Origin: an uncultured Paenibacillus sp.
GTDB taxonomy: Bacteria; Bacillota; Bacilli; Paenibacillales; Paenibacillaceae
DNA: 64,000 nucleotides
Assembly: GCA_937895345.1 (NCBI GenBank)
Contig: CALAWP010000068.1
Location: 59,686-123,685 of the forward strand
Direction: 5' to 3'
Under the pieces are notes generated by a model, which worked only from the letters and a program-made list of their open reading frames with translations, was not told the DNA's origin and searched no databases. Each line of letters opens with the position of its first letter. Positions within the stretch are counted from its first letter, which is position 1. Below, one piece after another: positions 1-8,451 of the stretch. Made by a program: the position numbers and the translations under genes.

Positions 1-442
1 GCCGCATGCTTACCTCGTATGCGACCGGCGATAGCAGCACCGCAAAAGCCGTTACGGGCAGCACGATGGCGAAGGTGAACGCCGCGATGCCGATCGGAAG
101 CTGCAAAATTCCGAACAGGATGCCGAAATACGATTTGCCATCCTTGTATACGGACAGCAGCCATTCGCGCCACCCTTGCTTTTCTCCGGCTTCCGGCTCT
201 GTAACGGCGGGAGCGGCGGGATGCTGCTTGCCCAGAAGCCAATCCGCCGCGTACCTTCCTTCCCGAACCATAATCGTCCGGCTCAGGCTAAGCGTCGCAG
301 CCAGCAGCGGCACGCCGATCAAAAATACCGACAGCGGCAGGCTTAACGACAATCCGGCTACGACAATGACAAATGCCGCAATTCCCTTGGGGAGCGACAG
401 GACGAGCATTTTCCACGCTTGCAGCGCGCTTTGCTTTCTCAT
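1..442 (-). CDS. Sensor-domain-type membrane protein, C-terminus outside window
   Basis: The reading frame runs leftward from an ATG at 440-442 and is still open at the window edge, so only about the first 147 residues are visible. The protein begins MRKQSALQAW and has two pairs of hydrophobic segments (about residues 15-50 and 110-145) separated by a polar stretch rich in Ala, Pro and Glu. The paired pattern, with LPLSVFLIGVPLL in the first half and a similar LPIG/LLLSP pair in the second, resembles the duplicated membrane unit of putative sensor-domain proteins. A terminator at 564-598 separates it from the upstream flavin reductase, so it should have its own promoter. Family assignment is by pattern only. 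Confidence 0.55.
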   Translation of the reverse strand, partial: MRKQSALQAWKMLVLSLPKGIAAFVIVVAGLSLSLPLSVFLIGVPLLAATLSLSRTIMVREGRYAADWLLGKQHPAAPAVTEPEAGEKQGWREWLLSVYKDGKSYFGILFGILQLPIGIAAFTFAIVLPVTAFAVLLSPVAYEVSMR

Positions 443-563
443 GATTACAACCACGCTTTCTCTATTGTTGTTATCATTGTAGCCTTCCGCTCCAAGTTTC
501 GACCTCCTCCTGACGAATGGAATCGGAGCCGGACCTTAGTCTAGTTCAGGGGCTTTTTCTATC

Positions 564-598
564 AAAAAAATCCTCCAAGCGCGGTTTCGCTTGAAGGA
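564..598 (-). terminator. Rho-independent terminator after the flavin reductase gene
   Basis: Read on the minus strand, a stem of about 11 bp (arms 571-581 and 588-598) is followed by seven T residues (564-570). It lies 25 bp past the stop at 624 and ends the ArsR/UvrA-like/reductase unit. Confidence 0.85.
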
Positions 599-623
599 AT
601 CTTCTTGAGGGGACGAATCTCGA

Positions 624-1332
624 TTAATATCCGAAAAATGCATCCTTTTTAATATTTCGTTTGGAAATCTGTTTATTTTGCAGCTCTTTCGAAAGCGAGT
701 CCACCATCGCCTTCGGTCCCGCAATCAAATATTTGGCGCTGTCCTTGTATTGAGCGGCCAGCTGACCGATCTCCCGTTGCAGGTCATCCCTTGAATCCAA
801 ATAAGATACATGCACCGAACGTTCGTTGGCAAACGCATCGAGCTCGTCTTTAAACAGATACGACTTCTGACTGTCCATATAAAGCAGATGGATGGAATTC
901 CCCTTCAGCTTCCCTTCCGCTTCCAACTGCTTTAAGATCGACCGGAATGGCGTAATGCCCATGCCTCCTGCGATCAGCACCGCGGGACTGTGATCTTGAA
1001 GGGAAAACCCACCGACGGGACCGCTCATCTTTACTTTCATGCCCGGTGTTAATTCCAGCATCGCTTGCTTGAATTCGCTCGGTTCTTTGCCGACGCCCAT
1101 CGTAAGCCGAATGACATTTTCCGAAGGAGCAGAAGCTACAGTGAACGGTTTAAGAGGATTTTTAATCTTCTTGTGAACGATGGTGAATAGTCCGTGTTGA
1201 CCGGCGATCCAGTTGACATCCTTTTCTTGTTCAAACAAAAAGCTGTAAGCATAATCCGATTCCTTAAAGCTTTCAATGAAGGTGACATCCCTTTTTTGAA
1301 ACACTTTCAACATATCTTGAAAAAAACCCATT
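624..1332 (-). CDS. FAD/NAD(P)-dependent oxidoreductase (ferredoxin reductase family)
   Basis: A compact flavodoxin/ferredoxin-NADP reductase fold protein of about 235 residues. The FAD half holds the KPFTVAS signature in place of the usual RxYS/T, and the nucleotide-binding half holds GGMGITPFRSIL followed by a C-terminal DAFFGY. No iron-sulfur cysteines are present, so it must pass electrons to a separate partner or act as a flavin reductase. The start at 1332 (MGFFQDM) is chosen because a GGAGGG motif sits just upstream; an in-frame start at 1352 would overlap the previous gene. It follows the UvrA-like gene with a 12 bp gap and is probably co-transcribed. The physiological substrate is unknown. 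Confidence 0.8.
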
Positions 1333-1344
1333 TTTCCGCCCTCC

Positions 1345-3606
1345 CTATTCATTCATCAAATATTTCCCCGTAATCGACTGCTCCGCATGGATAATTTGCG
1401 AAGGCTGGCCTTCGAACACCACCTGGCCGCCCCTGCTGCCTCCGTCCGGTCCCATATCGATAATCCAATCCGCTTGGCTGATCACTTCAAGGTTATGCTC
1501 GATGACGATGACCGTATTGCCGGCGTCTACGAGACGGTTCATGATGCCCATCAGGTGGCCGATATCCGACATATGCAAGCCCGTCGTCGGTTCGTCCATG
1601 ACGTAGATGCTGCCATTCTTATGCAGCTCGCTTGCCAGCTTGATGCGCTGGCACTCCCCGCCCGACAGCGTGCTGAGCGGCTGGCCGAGCGTAATATAGT
1701 TCAGCCCTACGTCGCTCATCGCCTGGAGCTTTCGCACAACTTCTTTCAACTCGAAAAATTCCAATGCCTGCTCCACCGTCATCGCAAGCACATCGGCGAT
1801 GGATTTGCCGTTCAGCTTGTACTCCAGCACCTCTTCCTTGAACCGTTTGCCTCCGCATACGTCGCATGGAAGCTTGACGCTGTCAAGGAAGGAAAGGTCC
1901 ATATACACTACGCCCAGCCCTTGGCAGTTCTCGCAAGCCCCTTTGGAGTTGAAGCTGAACAAGCCCTGGTTCACCTTGTTCGCGGAAGCGAACGCCTTGC
2001 GCACATCGTCCATAATGCCCGTATAGGTCGCGGGATTCGAGCGTGTCGACACGCTTACCGCCGATTGGTCGATCACGATCGCATCCGGATGCTGACTGAG
2101 AAACACCTCGTTAATGAGCGTGCTTTTGCCCGAGCCGGCGACGCCCGTGACGACGGTCAGCACACCGGTCGGAATATCGACGCTTACGTTCCGCAAGTTG
2201 TGCAGCGTGGCGTTCCGGATGGGCAGCGTGCCGGACGGCTGCCTGCAATCCTGCTTCAGCTGCAGCGGCCGCTTCATATGGTCTCCGGTGAGCGTGCCGG
2301 ACGTCAGCAGCCCCCGGTAGCTGCCTTCATAGACGATCGTGCCGCCGCGGCTGCCCGCATGAGGCCCGACGTCGACGATATGATCCGCTACTTTGATGAC
2401 ATCGGGATCATGCTCGACGACAATGACGGTATTGCCCTTGTCGCGAAGCTTCTGCAGCAATTCGTTCAACCGGTGAACGTCCCGGGGATGCAAGCCTACG
2501 CTGGGCTCGTCAAAAATGTATGTCACATCGACCAGACTGCCGCTCAAATGCTTCACCATCTTGACGCGCTGCGACTCGCCGCCGGACAACGTATCCGTCT
2601 CGCGATCCAGCGTCAAATAATCAAGCCCGATATCGACCAGATGCTGCAGACGCTCCGACAGCGACTTGACGATCGGCGCGGCGACCGGGTCGTCGATTTC
2701 CCGAATGACGCGAATGAGTTGTCCGACCTCCATGGCGGACATCTCCGCAATGTTCAGTCCGTTGATCTTGCTGCCGAGCGCGGTTGGACTGAGTCTCGCG
2801 CCTCGGCAGGCGGAGCATGGACCTTCGGTAATGAACGGCGCGACCGTTTTTTGCGTTCGCTCGGACTTTGCCTTAATATCCTGCTTGATGTATTTGTTGC
2901 TAAACTTCTCGATGACGCCTTCCACCGTTATGTTCATGGCCTTGCCGGCAAAATCCATCTTCACTTTCCTGGCTTTGGCGTACAGCAGCTGCTCCAGTTC
3001 AACCGGCGAATAATCGCTCAGCTGTTTGTCCATATCGAAGTCTCCCGACTGCACGATCATATTCCATTCCCAGCCGTTTACCGCGTAGTCCGGAAGCATA
3101 ATCGCCCCTTCATTCAGCGACTTGGACATGTCTACCGCTTTGCTCATATCGACGCCCAGCCGGCGGCCGATCCCGTTGCACTCGGGACACATGCCTTGCG
3201 GATCGTTAAAGGAAAACATGTGCGCCTCCCCCACATAGGGCTTCCCCGCACGGGAGAAGAGCAGTCGGAGAAGAGGAGCAATATCGGTAATGGTGCCCAT
3301 CGTGGAATGGGAACCTCCGCCCAGCCGTTTCTGGTCCACAATTACCGCCATACTCAAGTTTTCGATCGCATCCGTATCCGGCTGCGGCACTCGGGGCAGG
3401 AACGTGCGTACGAACATGCTGAAATTTTCGTTCAGCAATCGCGTCGATTCCGCGGCGATCGTATCGAAGACGATCGACGACTTACCGGAGCCGGATACTC
3501 CGGTAAAGATCGTAATCTTTCGCTTCGGTATGCGCAAGGATACGTTGCGAAGATTGTTTTCCCTCGCACCCGAAAGTACGATATATTCCTGACTTGCTCC
3601 GCTCAT
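1345..3606 (-). CDS. UvrA-like ABC ATPase (short class, drug-resistance type)
   Basis: About 753 residues, shorter than housekeeping UvrA (about 940). Two ABC cassettes are visible: Walker A GVSGSGKSS near the N-terminus and GVAGSGKST in the second half, each with an LSGGE signature and a DEP Walker B. Zinc-finger cysteines occur as CPECNGIG and CENCQGLG/CDVCGG. Loss of the UvrB-binding region is typical of the short UvrA paralogues found in drug-resistance loci. The start at 3606 overlaps the ArsR stop by ATGA and has a strong GGAGGAGG site, so translation is coupled to the regulator; a longer in-frame start at 3681 lies inside arsR. It may remove intercalated drugs or handle damaged DNA under ArsR control. 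Confidence 0.85.
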   Translation of the reverse strand: MSGASQEYIVLSGARENNLRNVSLRIPKRKITIFTGVSGSGKSSIVFDTIAAESTRLLNENFSMFVRTFLPRVPQPDTDAIENLSMAVIVDQKRLGGGSHSTMGTITDIAPLLRLLFSRAGKPYVGEAHMFSFNDPQGMCPECNGIGRRLGVDMSKAVDMSKSLNEGAIMLPDYAVNGWEWNMIVQSGDFDMDKQLSDYSPVELEQLLYAKARKVKMDFAGKAMNITVEGVIEKFSNKYIKQDIKAKSERTQKTVAPFITEGPCSACRGARLSPTALGSKINGLNIAEMSAMEVGQLIRVIREIDDPVAAPIVKSLSERLQHLVDIGLDYLTLDRETDTLSGGESQRVKMVKHLSGSLVDVTYIFDEPSVGLHPRDVHRLNELLQKLRDKGNTVIVVEHDPDVIKVADHIVDVGPHAGSRGGTIVYEGSYRGLLTSGTLTGDHMKRPLQLKQDCRQPSGTLPIRNATLHNLRNVSVDIPTGVLTVVTGVAGSGKSTLINEVFLSQHPDAIVIDQSAVSVSTRSNPATYTGIMDDVRKAFASANKVNQGLFSFNSKGACENCQGLGVVYMDLSFLDSVKLPCDVCGGKRFKEEVLEYKLNGKSIADVLAMTVEQALEFFELKEVVRKLQAMSDVGLNYITLGQPLSTLSGGECQRIKLASELHKNGSIYVMDEPTTGLHMSDIGHLMGIMNRLVDAGNTVIVIEHNLEVISQADWIIDMGPDGGSRGGQVVFEGQPSQIIHAEQSITGKYLMNE

Positions 3607-3932
3607 TCTTCTTCCTCCTCCAAAAGTTGGCCTAAACGCCGCAAGTTGATACTCCAAAACTTGGTGTAGAACGCCACCCAATCCTGCACTTCCTGAAGCG
3701 GGGAAGCGTTCAGCCGATACCGCGTTTCCCTGCCGACTTTACGGTCAAGAACCAATCCGGCTTCTTTCAATATCGTCAAATGTTTGGATACGGCCGTGCG
3801 GCCCATGTCAAACTGTGCCGTCAGCTCGTGCAGCGGCTTTTCCTCCGCTTCTGCCAACAATCGAATTAGCTGGCGTCTGGTTGGGTCTGCAATAGCGTCA
3901 AACACATCCCGGGACTGATAGTTGTCGCTCAC
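3603..3932 (-). CDS. ArsR-family winged-helix repressor
   Basis: A 109-residue winged-helix protein. DPTRRQLIRLLAEAE is the usual ArsR helix 1-2 segment, and MGRTAVSKHLTILKEAGLV is the recognition helix-turn-helix followed by the wing RKVGRETRYRL. No metal-binding CxC motif is present, so it belongs with the SdpR-like non-metal subgroup rather than arsenic sensors. It is the first gene of a unit with the UvrA-like protein, and an inverted repeat at 3966-4010 in front of it is a likely operator, which suggests autoregulation. Confidence 0.88.
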   Translation of the reverse strand: MSDNYQSRDVFDAIADPTRRQLIRLLAEAEEKPLHELTAQFDMGRTAVSKHLTILKEAGLVLDRKVGRETRYRLNASPLQEVQDWVAFYTKFWSINLRRLGQLLEEEEE

Positions 3933-3965
3933 AGCGCCCTCTCCCCCTTATAAACTTCGAGATAA

Positions 3966-4010
3966 GACACCATTTAGTGACACTTTGATTATAGGTCACC
4001 GTTTGGTGTC
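3966..4010 (-). promoter_or_regulatory. Inverted-repeat operator candidate upstream of the ArsR gene
   Basis: Two 16 bp arms, GACACCATTTAGTGAC (3966-3981) and GTCACCGTTTGGTGTC (3995-4010), form an imperfect inverted repeat with GACACCA at one end and TGGTGTC at the other. It lies 34 bp before the arsR start, in the promoter region. Binding by the adjacent repressor is inferred from position and symmetry. Confidence 0.6.
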
Positions 4011-4034
4011 ATGTCAACAGCGACATAATTGGAT

Positions 4035-4808
4035 TTAAGATGAGAAAAGTAGTGATAAAAACATGACTATTATCACAAGAAATGCCAGCAGCCTTGGAAT
4101 TACTTGAAGCGGCGATGACCGCCATTCGCCGGTATCTGTACGGTACTTGGCTTTCATGAATGAGGTTCGATAAAATTGGCCTGGCTTCAGCCGGTTATAA
4201 ACGATTTCTATTTTGTCCCGTTTACGGACAGCAAAGTCGTTTACGACGATTTTCTCGTAGCGCTTCTTTTCCAAGGTGAATTGCATGTAGCTGCTGCGGC
4301 TCATACGAACTATATTCGCTGTAAGAAACTCTGCGTTCTTGATGGCGTTCAGTCTCGTTCTCGCGAAGTGGACCGTCGATGCAAATGACAACAAGGATAC
4401 GCCCGCACAGCCTAACAAAAACCCGCTTGTGACGATCAAATTGGTTGTGCCGGCAATTTGCGATATTTGCGGATATTCCGGGTCCAGCTCAATGGTGACC
4501 GGTTGATGCAGCGAATACGATTGGCCGCCGTACTCCATTGAACGTCCCGTGAAGTCCTCGCCGTTGTGTCGGTATGTAAATTCGTATTCCCAGCCAATAT
4601 GACGATGAGCGCCGGTTGACCTCTTCTCTTGCTCAATCGCGGTTACGACGCCTTGCGCCGACGCAATCATGTTATCTTGGCGCTGCTCCATCAAAAGCAT
4701 GTCTTTCCAGCCAAGAACATAAATAAGCGTCAAAGCGAACCATAGCAATAGCCAAAATGAGAGAGTTACTCCGATACAGGCTGTCCAATGAATGCGTTTC
4801 GTTGTCAT
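4035..4808 (-). CDS. DUF3592-type membrane protein
   Basis: A 257-residue protein with an N-terminal membrane helix (about 10-32), an extracytoplasmic segment containing TYRHNGEDFTGRSMEYGG and VTIELDPEYPQIS, which match the DUF3592 pattern of a small beta domain between helices, a second helix pair around 125-148, a cytoplasmic basic region with KKRYEKIVVNDFAVRK, and a final helix near the C-terminus. Function of the family is unknown. It lies alone between the ArsR unit and the MurA paralogue, with a hairpin before it at 4846-4877. Confidence 0.65.
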   Translation of the reverse strand: MTTKRIHWTACIGVTLSFWLLLWFALTLIYVLGWKDMLLMEQRQDNMIASAQGVVTAIEQEKRSTGAHRHIGWEYEFTYRHNGEDFTGRSMEYGGQSYSLHQPVTIELDPEYPQISQIAGTTNLIVTSGFLLGCAGVSLLSFASTVHFARTRLNAIKNAEFLTANIVRMSRSSYMQFTLEKKRYEKIVVNDFAVRKRDKIEIVYNRLKPGQFYRTSFMKAKYRTDTGEWRSSPLQVIPRLLAFLVIIVMFLSLLFSS

Positions 4809-4845
4809 GAGGCCTCCCTATCACCGGGACGTATCGTACATAGAG

Positions 4846-4877
4846 AAGGCTGCCGGAAGGGATCCTCCGGCAGCCTT
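4846..4877 (-). terminator. Hairpin between the murA paralogue and the DUF3592 gene
   Basis: A perfect 12 bp stem (4846-4857 with 4866-4877) with an 8-base loop. The minus-strand tail is only moderately T-rich (TTCTCT), so this is a probable but weak terminator for the murA transcript. Confidence 0.6.
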
Positions 4878-4932
4878 GCATGTCATTTATACAATTATCT
4901 TATAACAGATTTCAAATCGAGTAAAGAGAATA

Positions 4933-6231
4933 TCAACCGCCATGCAGACGGAGCCGGTCTCCGGCGGGCTGCTGTGCGTCCAGCTTGCGAATGGCCAGCT
5001 TCGCCCCGATCGACCGAAAGCTGCCGATCACATCCTCGTACCCTCGCTCGATATGTTCGACGCCGGTAATATACGTATGGCCTTCGGCCGCCAGACCTGC
5101 CAGCAGCAGGCATATGCCGGCGCGCACATCCGTAGCGTGCACCCAGCCGCCTTGCAAAGGCTGGCCGCCGCGAATCAAAGCGCTCTCCTTCCGCATTTCG
5201 ATTCTGGCGCCGAGCCGCAGCAGCTGCGGCACATGTGCAAATCGCATCGGATATACGCGCTCGGTTACGATGCTTCTGCCTTTGGCCAGCAGCAGGAGCG
5301 CCGTTATCGGCTGCTGCAGGTCGGTGGCAAACCCCGGGTACATGCCTGTCCGAATACGGGCGGCTCTCAATGAACCCGTACCGTATGCGGTGATGCGGCT
5401 TTCGCCGCATTCCACTTGCATTCCCATCTCTTCCAGCTTGGCGAGGCAAGCGCCCAGATGCTCGGGAATTACGTCCTTGACCGTGACCTGGCCGCCGTGC
5501 AGCCCGGCCGCCATCAGGAACGAGCCGGCAATTAACCGGTCCGGTATGACCGTGTGCGTCCCTCCGTTTAAGTAAGGGACGCCTTCGATACGGATCCGGG
5601 ACGTCCCCGCTCCGTAAATTCGCGCCCCGAGCCGGTTCAGGAAGGCAGCCGTATCGACCACCTCCGGATCGACCGCAGCATTAAGCAGCTGCGTTCTCCC
5701 TCTTGCCCGGACGGCCGCCAGCATTGCGTTGATCGTTGCGCCGCAAGTGACGGTATCGAAGTAAATATCGGCGCCCGTCAGCTCCGCGGCTTCGACTGTA
5801 TAATAATCCTGGTGGAACTGCACACGGGCGCCGAGCGCCCGGAACGCCTTTATGTGCTGATCGATCGGACGCGAAACGAAATCGTCGCCTCCCGGAAAGC
5901 CGATCTCGACTTTGCCGAACTTGGCCAGCAGCGCGCCTGCAAAATAATAGGACGCACGGTAGCTTGACGCTTTGCCCGGGTCGATCGAAGCGCTGTGAAT
6001 CGAGCGCGGATCGATGACGACTTGTCCGCCGTCCCGACGCAGCTCCATGCCGATATCTCGGCCGATCCCTTCAATGATGCGAACGTCGTCAATTCGCGGA
6101 ATGCCCTCCAGCCTTACGACATCGTCGGCCAAACAAGCGGCGGCCAGAAGCGCAAGCGAACTGTTCTTGGCGCCCGGAACGGTTATTTCTCCGTTCAACG
6201 GGCCGGAATATTCAGCTTGTATATAGTTCAT
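4933..6231 (-). CDS. murA: UDP-GlcNAc 1-carboxyvinyltransferase paralogue with Asp at the catalytic Cys position
   Basis: 432 residues, the full length of MurA, with both inside-out alpha/beta domains. It should transfer enolpyruvate from PEP to UDP-GlcNAc in the cytoplasm, the first committed step of peptidoglycan synthesis. The substrate-binding Lys is in place (GAKNSS, K22), as are TDLQQP, TDVRAG and ERGYED. In the flexible loop the usual PGGC is PGGDD (D116), so the cysteine attacked by fosfomycin is replaced by aspartate, as in some naturally fosfomycin-insensitive MurA enzymes. It follows the FHA/winged-helix gene with a 19 bp gap, unlike housekeeping murA copies. Enzyme activity is inferred from conserved residues. 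Confidence 0.9.
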   Translation of the reverse strand: MNYIQAEYSGPLNGEITVPGAKNSSLALLAAACLADDVVRLEGIPRIDDVRIIEGIGRDIGMELRRDGGQVVIDPRSIHSASIDPGKASSYRASYYFAGALLAKFGKVEIGFPGGDDFVSRPIDQHIKAFRALGARVQFHQDYYTVEAAELTGADIYFDTVTCGATINAMLAAVRARGRTQLLNAAVDPEVVDTAAFLNRLGARIYGAGTSRIRIEGVPYLNGGTHTVIPDRLIAGSFLMAAGLHGGQVTVKDVIPEHLGACLAKLEEMGMQVECGESRITAYGTGSLRAARIRTGMYPGFATDLQQPITALLLLAKGRSIVTERVYPMRFAHVPQLLRLGARIEMRKESALIRGGQPLQGGWVHATDVRAGICLLLAGLAAEGHTYITGVEHIERGYEDVIGSFRSIGAKLAIRKLDAQQPAGDRLRLHGG

Positions 6232-6250
6232 AAGGCGATTCCCCCGTTCG

Positions 6251-6979
6251 TTATGACGATTTCACCGATTCGAGCACGTACCCGCTGCCGCGCACCGCGC
6301 TGATCAGAAAGGTGTCTTTGCCGTACTTTTTGCGTATCCGGTAAATCAGCGCATTTAATTCGTCAAGCGACACATCCGGGACGGCCCCCTCGGCCGACAA
6401 CCGTTCAGGCCATACGCTGCGTTTGATATCCTCCATCGGCACGAGCCGGTTCGCATTGTCATGAAGCACGCGAAGGAGCAAATATTCTTTTTCCGACATC
6501 GCCATTCGCTTGCCTTCCACGACGCATTCCCGTTTCTCCCAATGAATCTCGAACGGCAGCTCCGGTAGTTCCAACTGTCTCGTATTGCTGAGCGGTTCGA
6601 TTTCAAGCGTTTGATCGGCAAACAGATAAGAAAAGTGAAGCACGGTCATCCCTTTAGCCAGCTTGATAATATCAAAATTGTTCAGAGGATACGGATAGTG
6701 CGGCGTCACGCGTTCTCCGTTAATTTCCGTGCCATGGCGGCTCCCCAAATCGTACAGCACCGCCTTGTCCCGCTCCTTGCGGATGACGAAATGCTTCCGG
6801 GAAATAAAGGCGTTCGTAAAGGCCACATCCGGAAAAAAGATTTGGGAAGCTCGTCCAACCACCGTTTCCTCTGCGTTCAGATTGATGCAAGCGCCCGATC
6901 GGTAGGGCTCCCCGCGAACGATATATAAATTAGCATAATTGTCCAGTTTCGTCTCCTCCATTAGCGAAGCAACTGCCAT
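6251..6979 (-). CDS. FHA domain fused to OmpR-type winged-helix DNA-binding domain
   Basis: 242 residues. Residues about 20-118 form an FHA domain with GR (42-43), SRKH (60-63) and NG (87-88), the residues that bind phosphothreonine peptides. Residues about 140-238 are a Trans_reg_C winged helix: a beta hairpin, MSEKEYLLLRVL, a recognition region around DELNALIYRIRKKYG and the wing AVRGSGYVLE. There is no receiver domain, so the input is probably binding to a protein phosphorylated by a Ser/Thr kinase. It sits just upstream of the MurA paralogue and probably in its operon, pointing to cell-wall control. The start is uncertain: an internal Met 7 is also possible, and neither has a strong ribosome binding site. 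Confidence 0.8.
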   Translation of the reverse strand: MAVASLMEETKLDNYANLYIVRGEPYRSGACINLNAEETVVGRASQIFFPDVAFTNAFISRKHFVIRKERDKAVLYDLGSRHGTEINGERVTPHYPYPLNNFDIIKLAKGMTVLHFSYLFADQTLEIEPLSNTRQLELPELPFEIHWEKRECVVEGKRMAMSEKEYLLLRVLHDNANRLVPMEDIKRSVWPERLSAEGAVPDVSLDELNALIYRIRKKYGKDTFLISAVRGSGYVLESVKSS

Positions 6980-7183
6980 CGATTATAGGAAATGACCCCA
7001 CTATTTATCCTAACGCATACCGAAGGCAAAGAAAACCTCTTTGCACTGACGGCACGATCACAAATCAGTGATAAAGCGTTCGGCGGCTTCACGAAAAAAA
7101 TGGACATGCCGTTACTCCAAACGGATGTCCAACATGAATGATTGTTCATTTAAATATAGTTTACATAATAAAAATTTTGTTGA

Positions 7184-8302
7184 CTATTCGATGGCCGTTC
7201 GAATGTCATAATCGAGAAGGTTGAGTTCAGGCTCAAGGCCCAGCGCCAGCAAGGCCAGCTGCTTGCCCATATAGGGCCCGGCCGTTAACCCCGAAGCTCC
7301 GAGTCCGTTCGCCGCAAGCAACCCTTCCCAGCCGGGAACTTCGCCGATGACGGGAAGAAACCCGGGCGTAAAGGGGCGAAAGCCGACTCTTGCCTCTTGA
7401 AACGTACAGTCGGCTAACCCTGGAGCTACCGCCAATCCTTTGTCTAATATTTCATGCAAGCCTCCGGCCGTTATTCTCGTATCATAGCCTTCCGTCAAGT
7501 CTTCATGCGTCGCCCCCATCACGATTTTGCCCTCATCGAACGCCAGCAAATATTGATCCGACGGCGGCATGACGACGGGCCAGGCGCCGGTAGGCTGCTC
7601 CGGATTCGTCTGGACGTGGATAATTTGCGCTTTTTGGTAACGGACCGCAAAGCGAATACCCAGCGGCTGCAATAGCTGAGCCGCCCAGGCGCCGGCGCAT
7701 ACGATAACTTTGTCCGCCGCATAATGTTGACCGCCGACCGTTACTCCCGTTACATGGTTCCGGTCAAAGGCAAGAGACGCGTTACCGTTCATATGCTTCG
7801 CCCCGCGCCTGCATGCGGAGCGTATCAGTGCATCCCGCATCGCTCGTCCGTCCACTCGGGCGGCTCCGCTAATATGGACGGCATGATAGCCATCCCCGAG
7901 CGCAGGAAAAAGCGTCCGGGTTTCGTGGCTGTCGAGAATCCGGATCTTCCCGATTTCCGGAGCGTCCGTTTTGCGCATTCGGGCTCTTTCTTCCATTTGG
8001 GCAGTCTTTTCCGGATCCCGATGAAGGCACAAGGCGCCTACTTGGGCATAACCGGTTTCCGTTTCTCCGTCTTGAACGAGCTCTTGAACCAGTTCGGGGT
8101 AAAAGCGTGCGCCGGCCGCGGCCAACCGGTACCAGGCCTGATTGCGCCGCTGCGTCAGCCATGGACAGATGATGCCGGCCGCGGCATCCGTCGCTTGTCC
8201 CCGGTCCTGACGGTCGACGAGCAATACTTCCGCTCCCATGCGGGTCAGCTGATAAGCCGTGGATGCCCCCAATATTCCGGCTCCGATGACGATACATTTC
8301 AT
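7184..8302 (-). CDS. FAD-dependent amino-acid oxidase (DAO family, glycine-oxidase-like)
   Basis: 372 residues from the start chosen at 8302 (MKCIVIGAGILGASTAYQL). An FAD-binding GxGxxG dinucleotide fold lies at the N-terminus, followed by VLLVDR, and the C-terminal ANGLGASGLTAGP matches the second flavin-contact region of ThiO/DadA-type oxidases. It should oxidise a small amine or amino acid to the imino form. A GAAAGGAAG site precedes 8302, and a terminator at 8387-8421 lies between this start and the upstream gene, which argues against longer in-frame starts. No thiamine genes are nearby, so a thiamine role cannot be assumed. Confidence 0.78.
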   Translation of the reverse strand: MKCIVIGAGILGASTAYQLTRMGAEVLLVDRQDRGQATDAAAGIICPWLTQRRNQAWYRLAAAGARFYPELVQELVQDGETETGYAQVGALCLHRDPEKTAQMEERARMRKTDAPEIGKIRILDSHETRTLFPALGDGYHAVHISGAARVDGRAMRDALIRSACRRGAKHMNGNASLAFDRNHVTGVTVGGQHYAADKVIVCAGAWAAQLLQPLGIRFAVRYQKAQIIHVQTNPEQPTGAWPVVMPPSDQYLLAFDEGKIVMGATHEDLTEGYDTRITAGGLHEILDKGLAVAPGLADCTFQEARVGFRPFTPGFLPVIGEVPGWEGLLAANGLGASGLTAGPYMGKQLALLALGLEPELNLLDYDIRTAIE

Positions 8303-8386
8303 TGAAGATTTCTTCCTTTCTATGATCTCAGCAAGGATGGCTGCAAACTTCATGGATTCCGCCGTTTTATTGTTATTTTCTCCTAT

Positions 8387-8421
8387 AAAAAAAGCTTCAT
8401 GAAGGTTATTCTGCATGAAGC
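8387..8421 (-). terminator. Terminator after the DUF1835 gene
   Basis: On the minus strand an 8 bp stem (8394-8401 with 8414-8421) is followed by seven T residues (8387-8393), about 30 bp past the stop at 8452. Confidence 0.8.
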
Positions 8422-8451
8422 GCATGCGCATTTGTTGCTTTTTGCAATAGG

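Noticed and set aside
1387..3669. Long plus-strand open frame (about 760 codons) opposite the UvrA-like gene
   Set aside because: It mirrors a well-conserved UvrA-like gene and encodes a His/Arg/Ala-rich sequence with no domain; an artefact of high-GC antisense codon structure.
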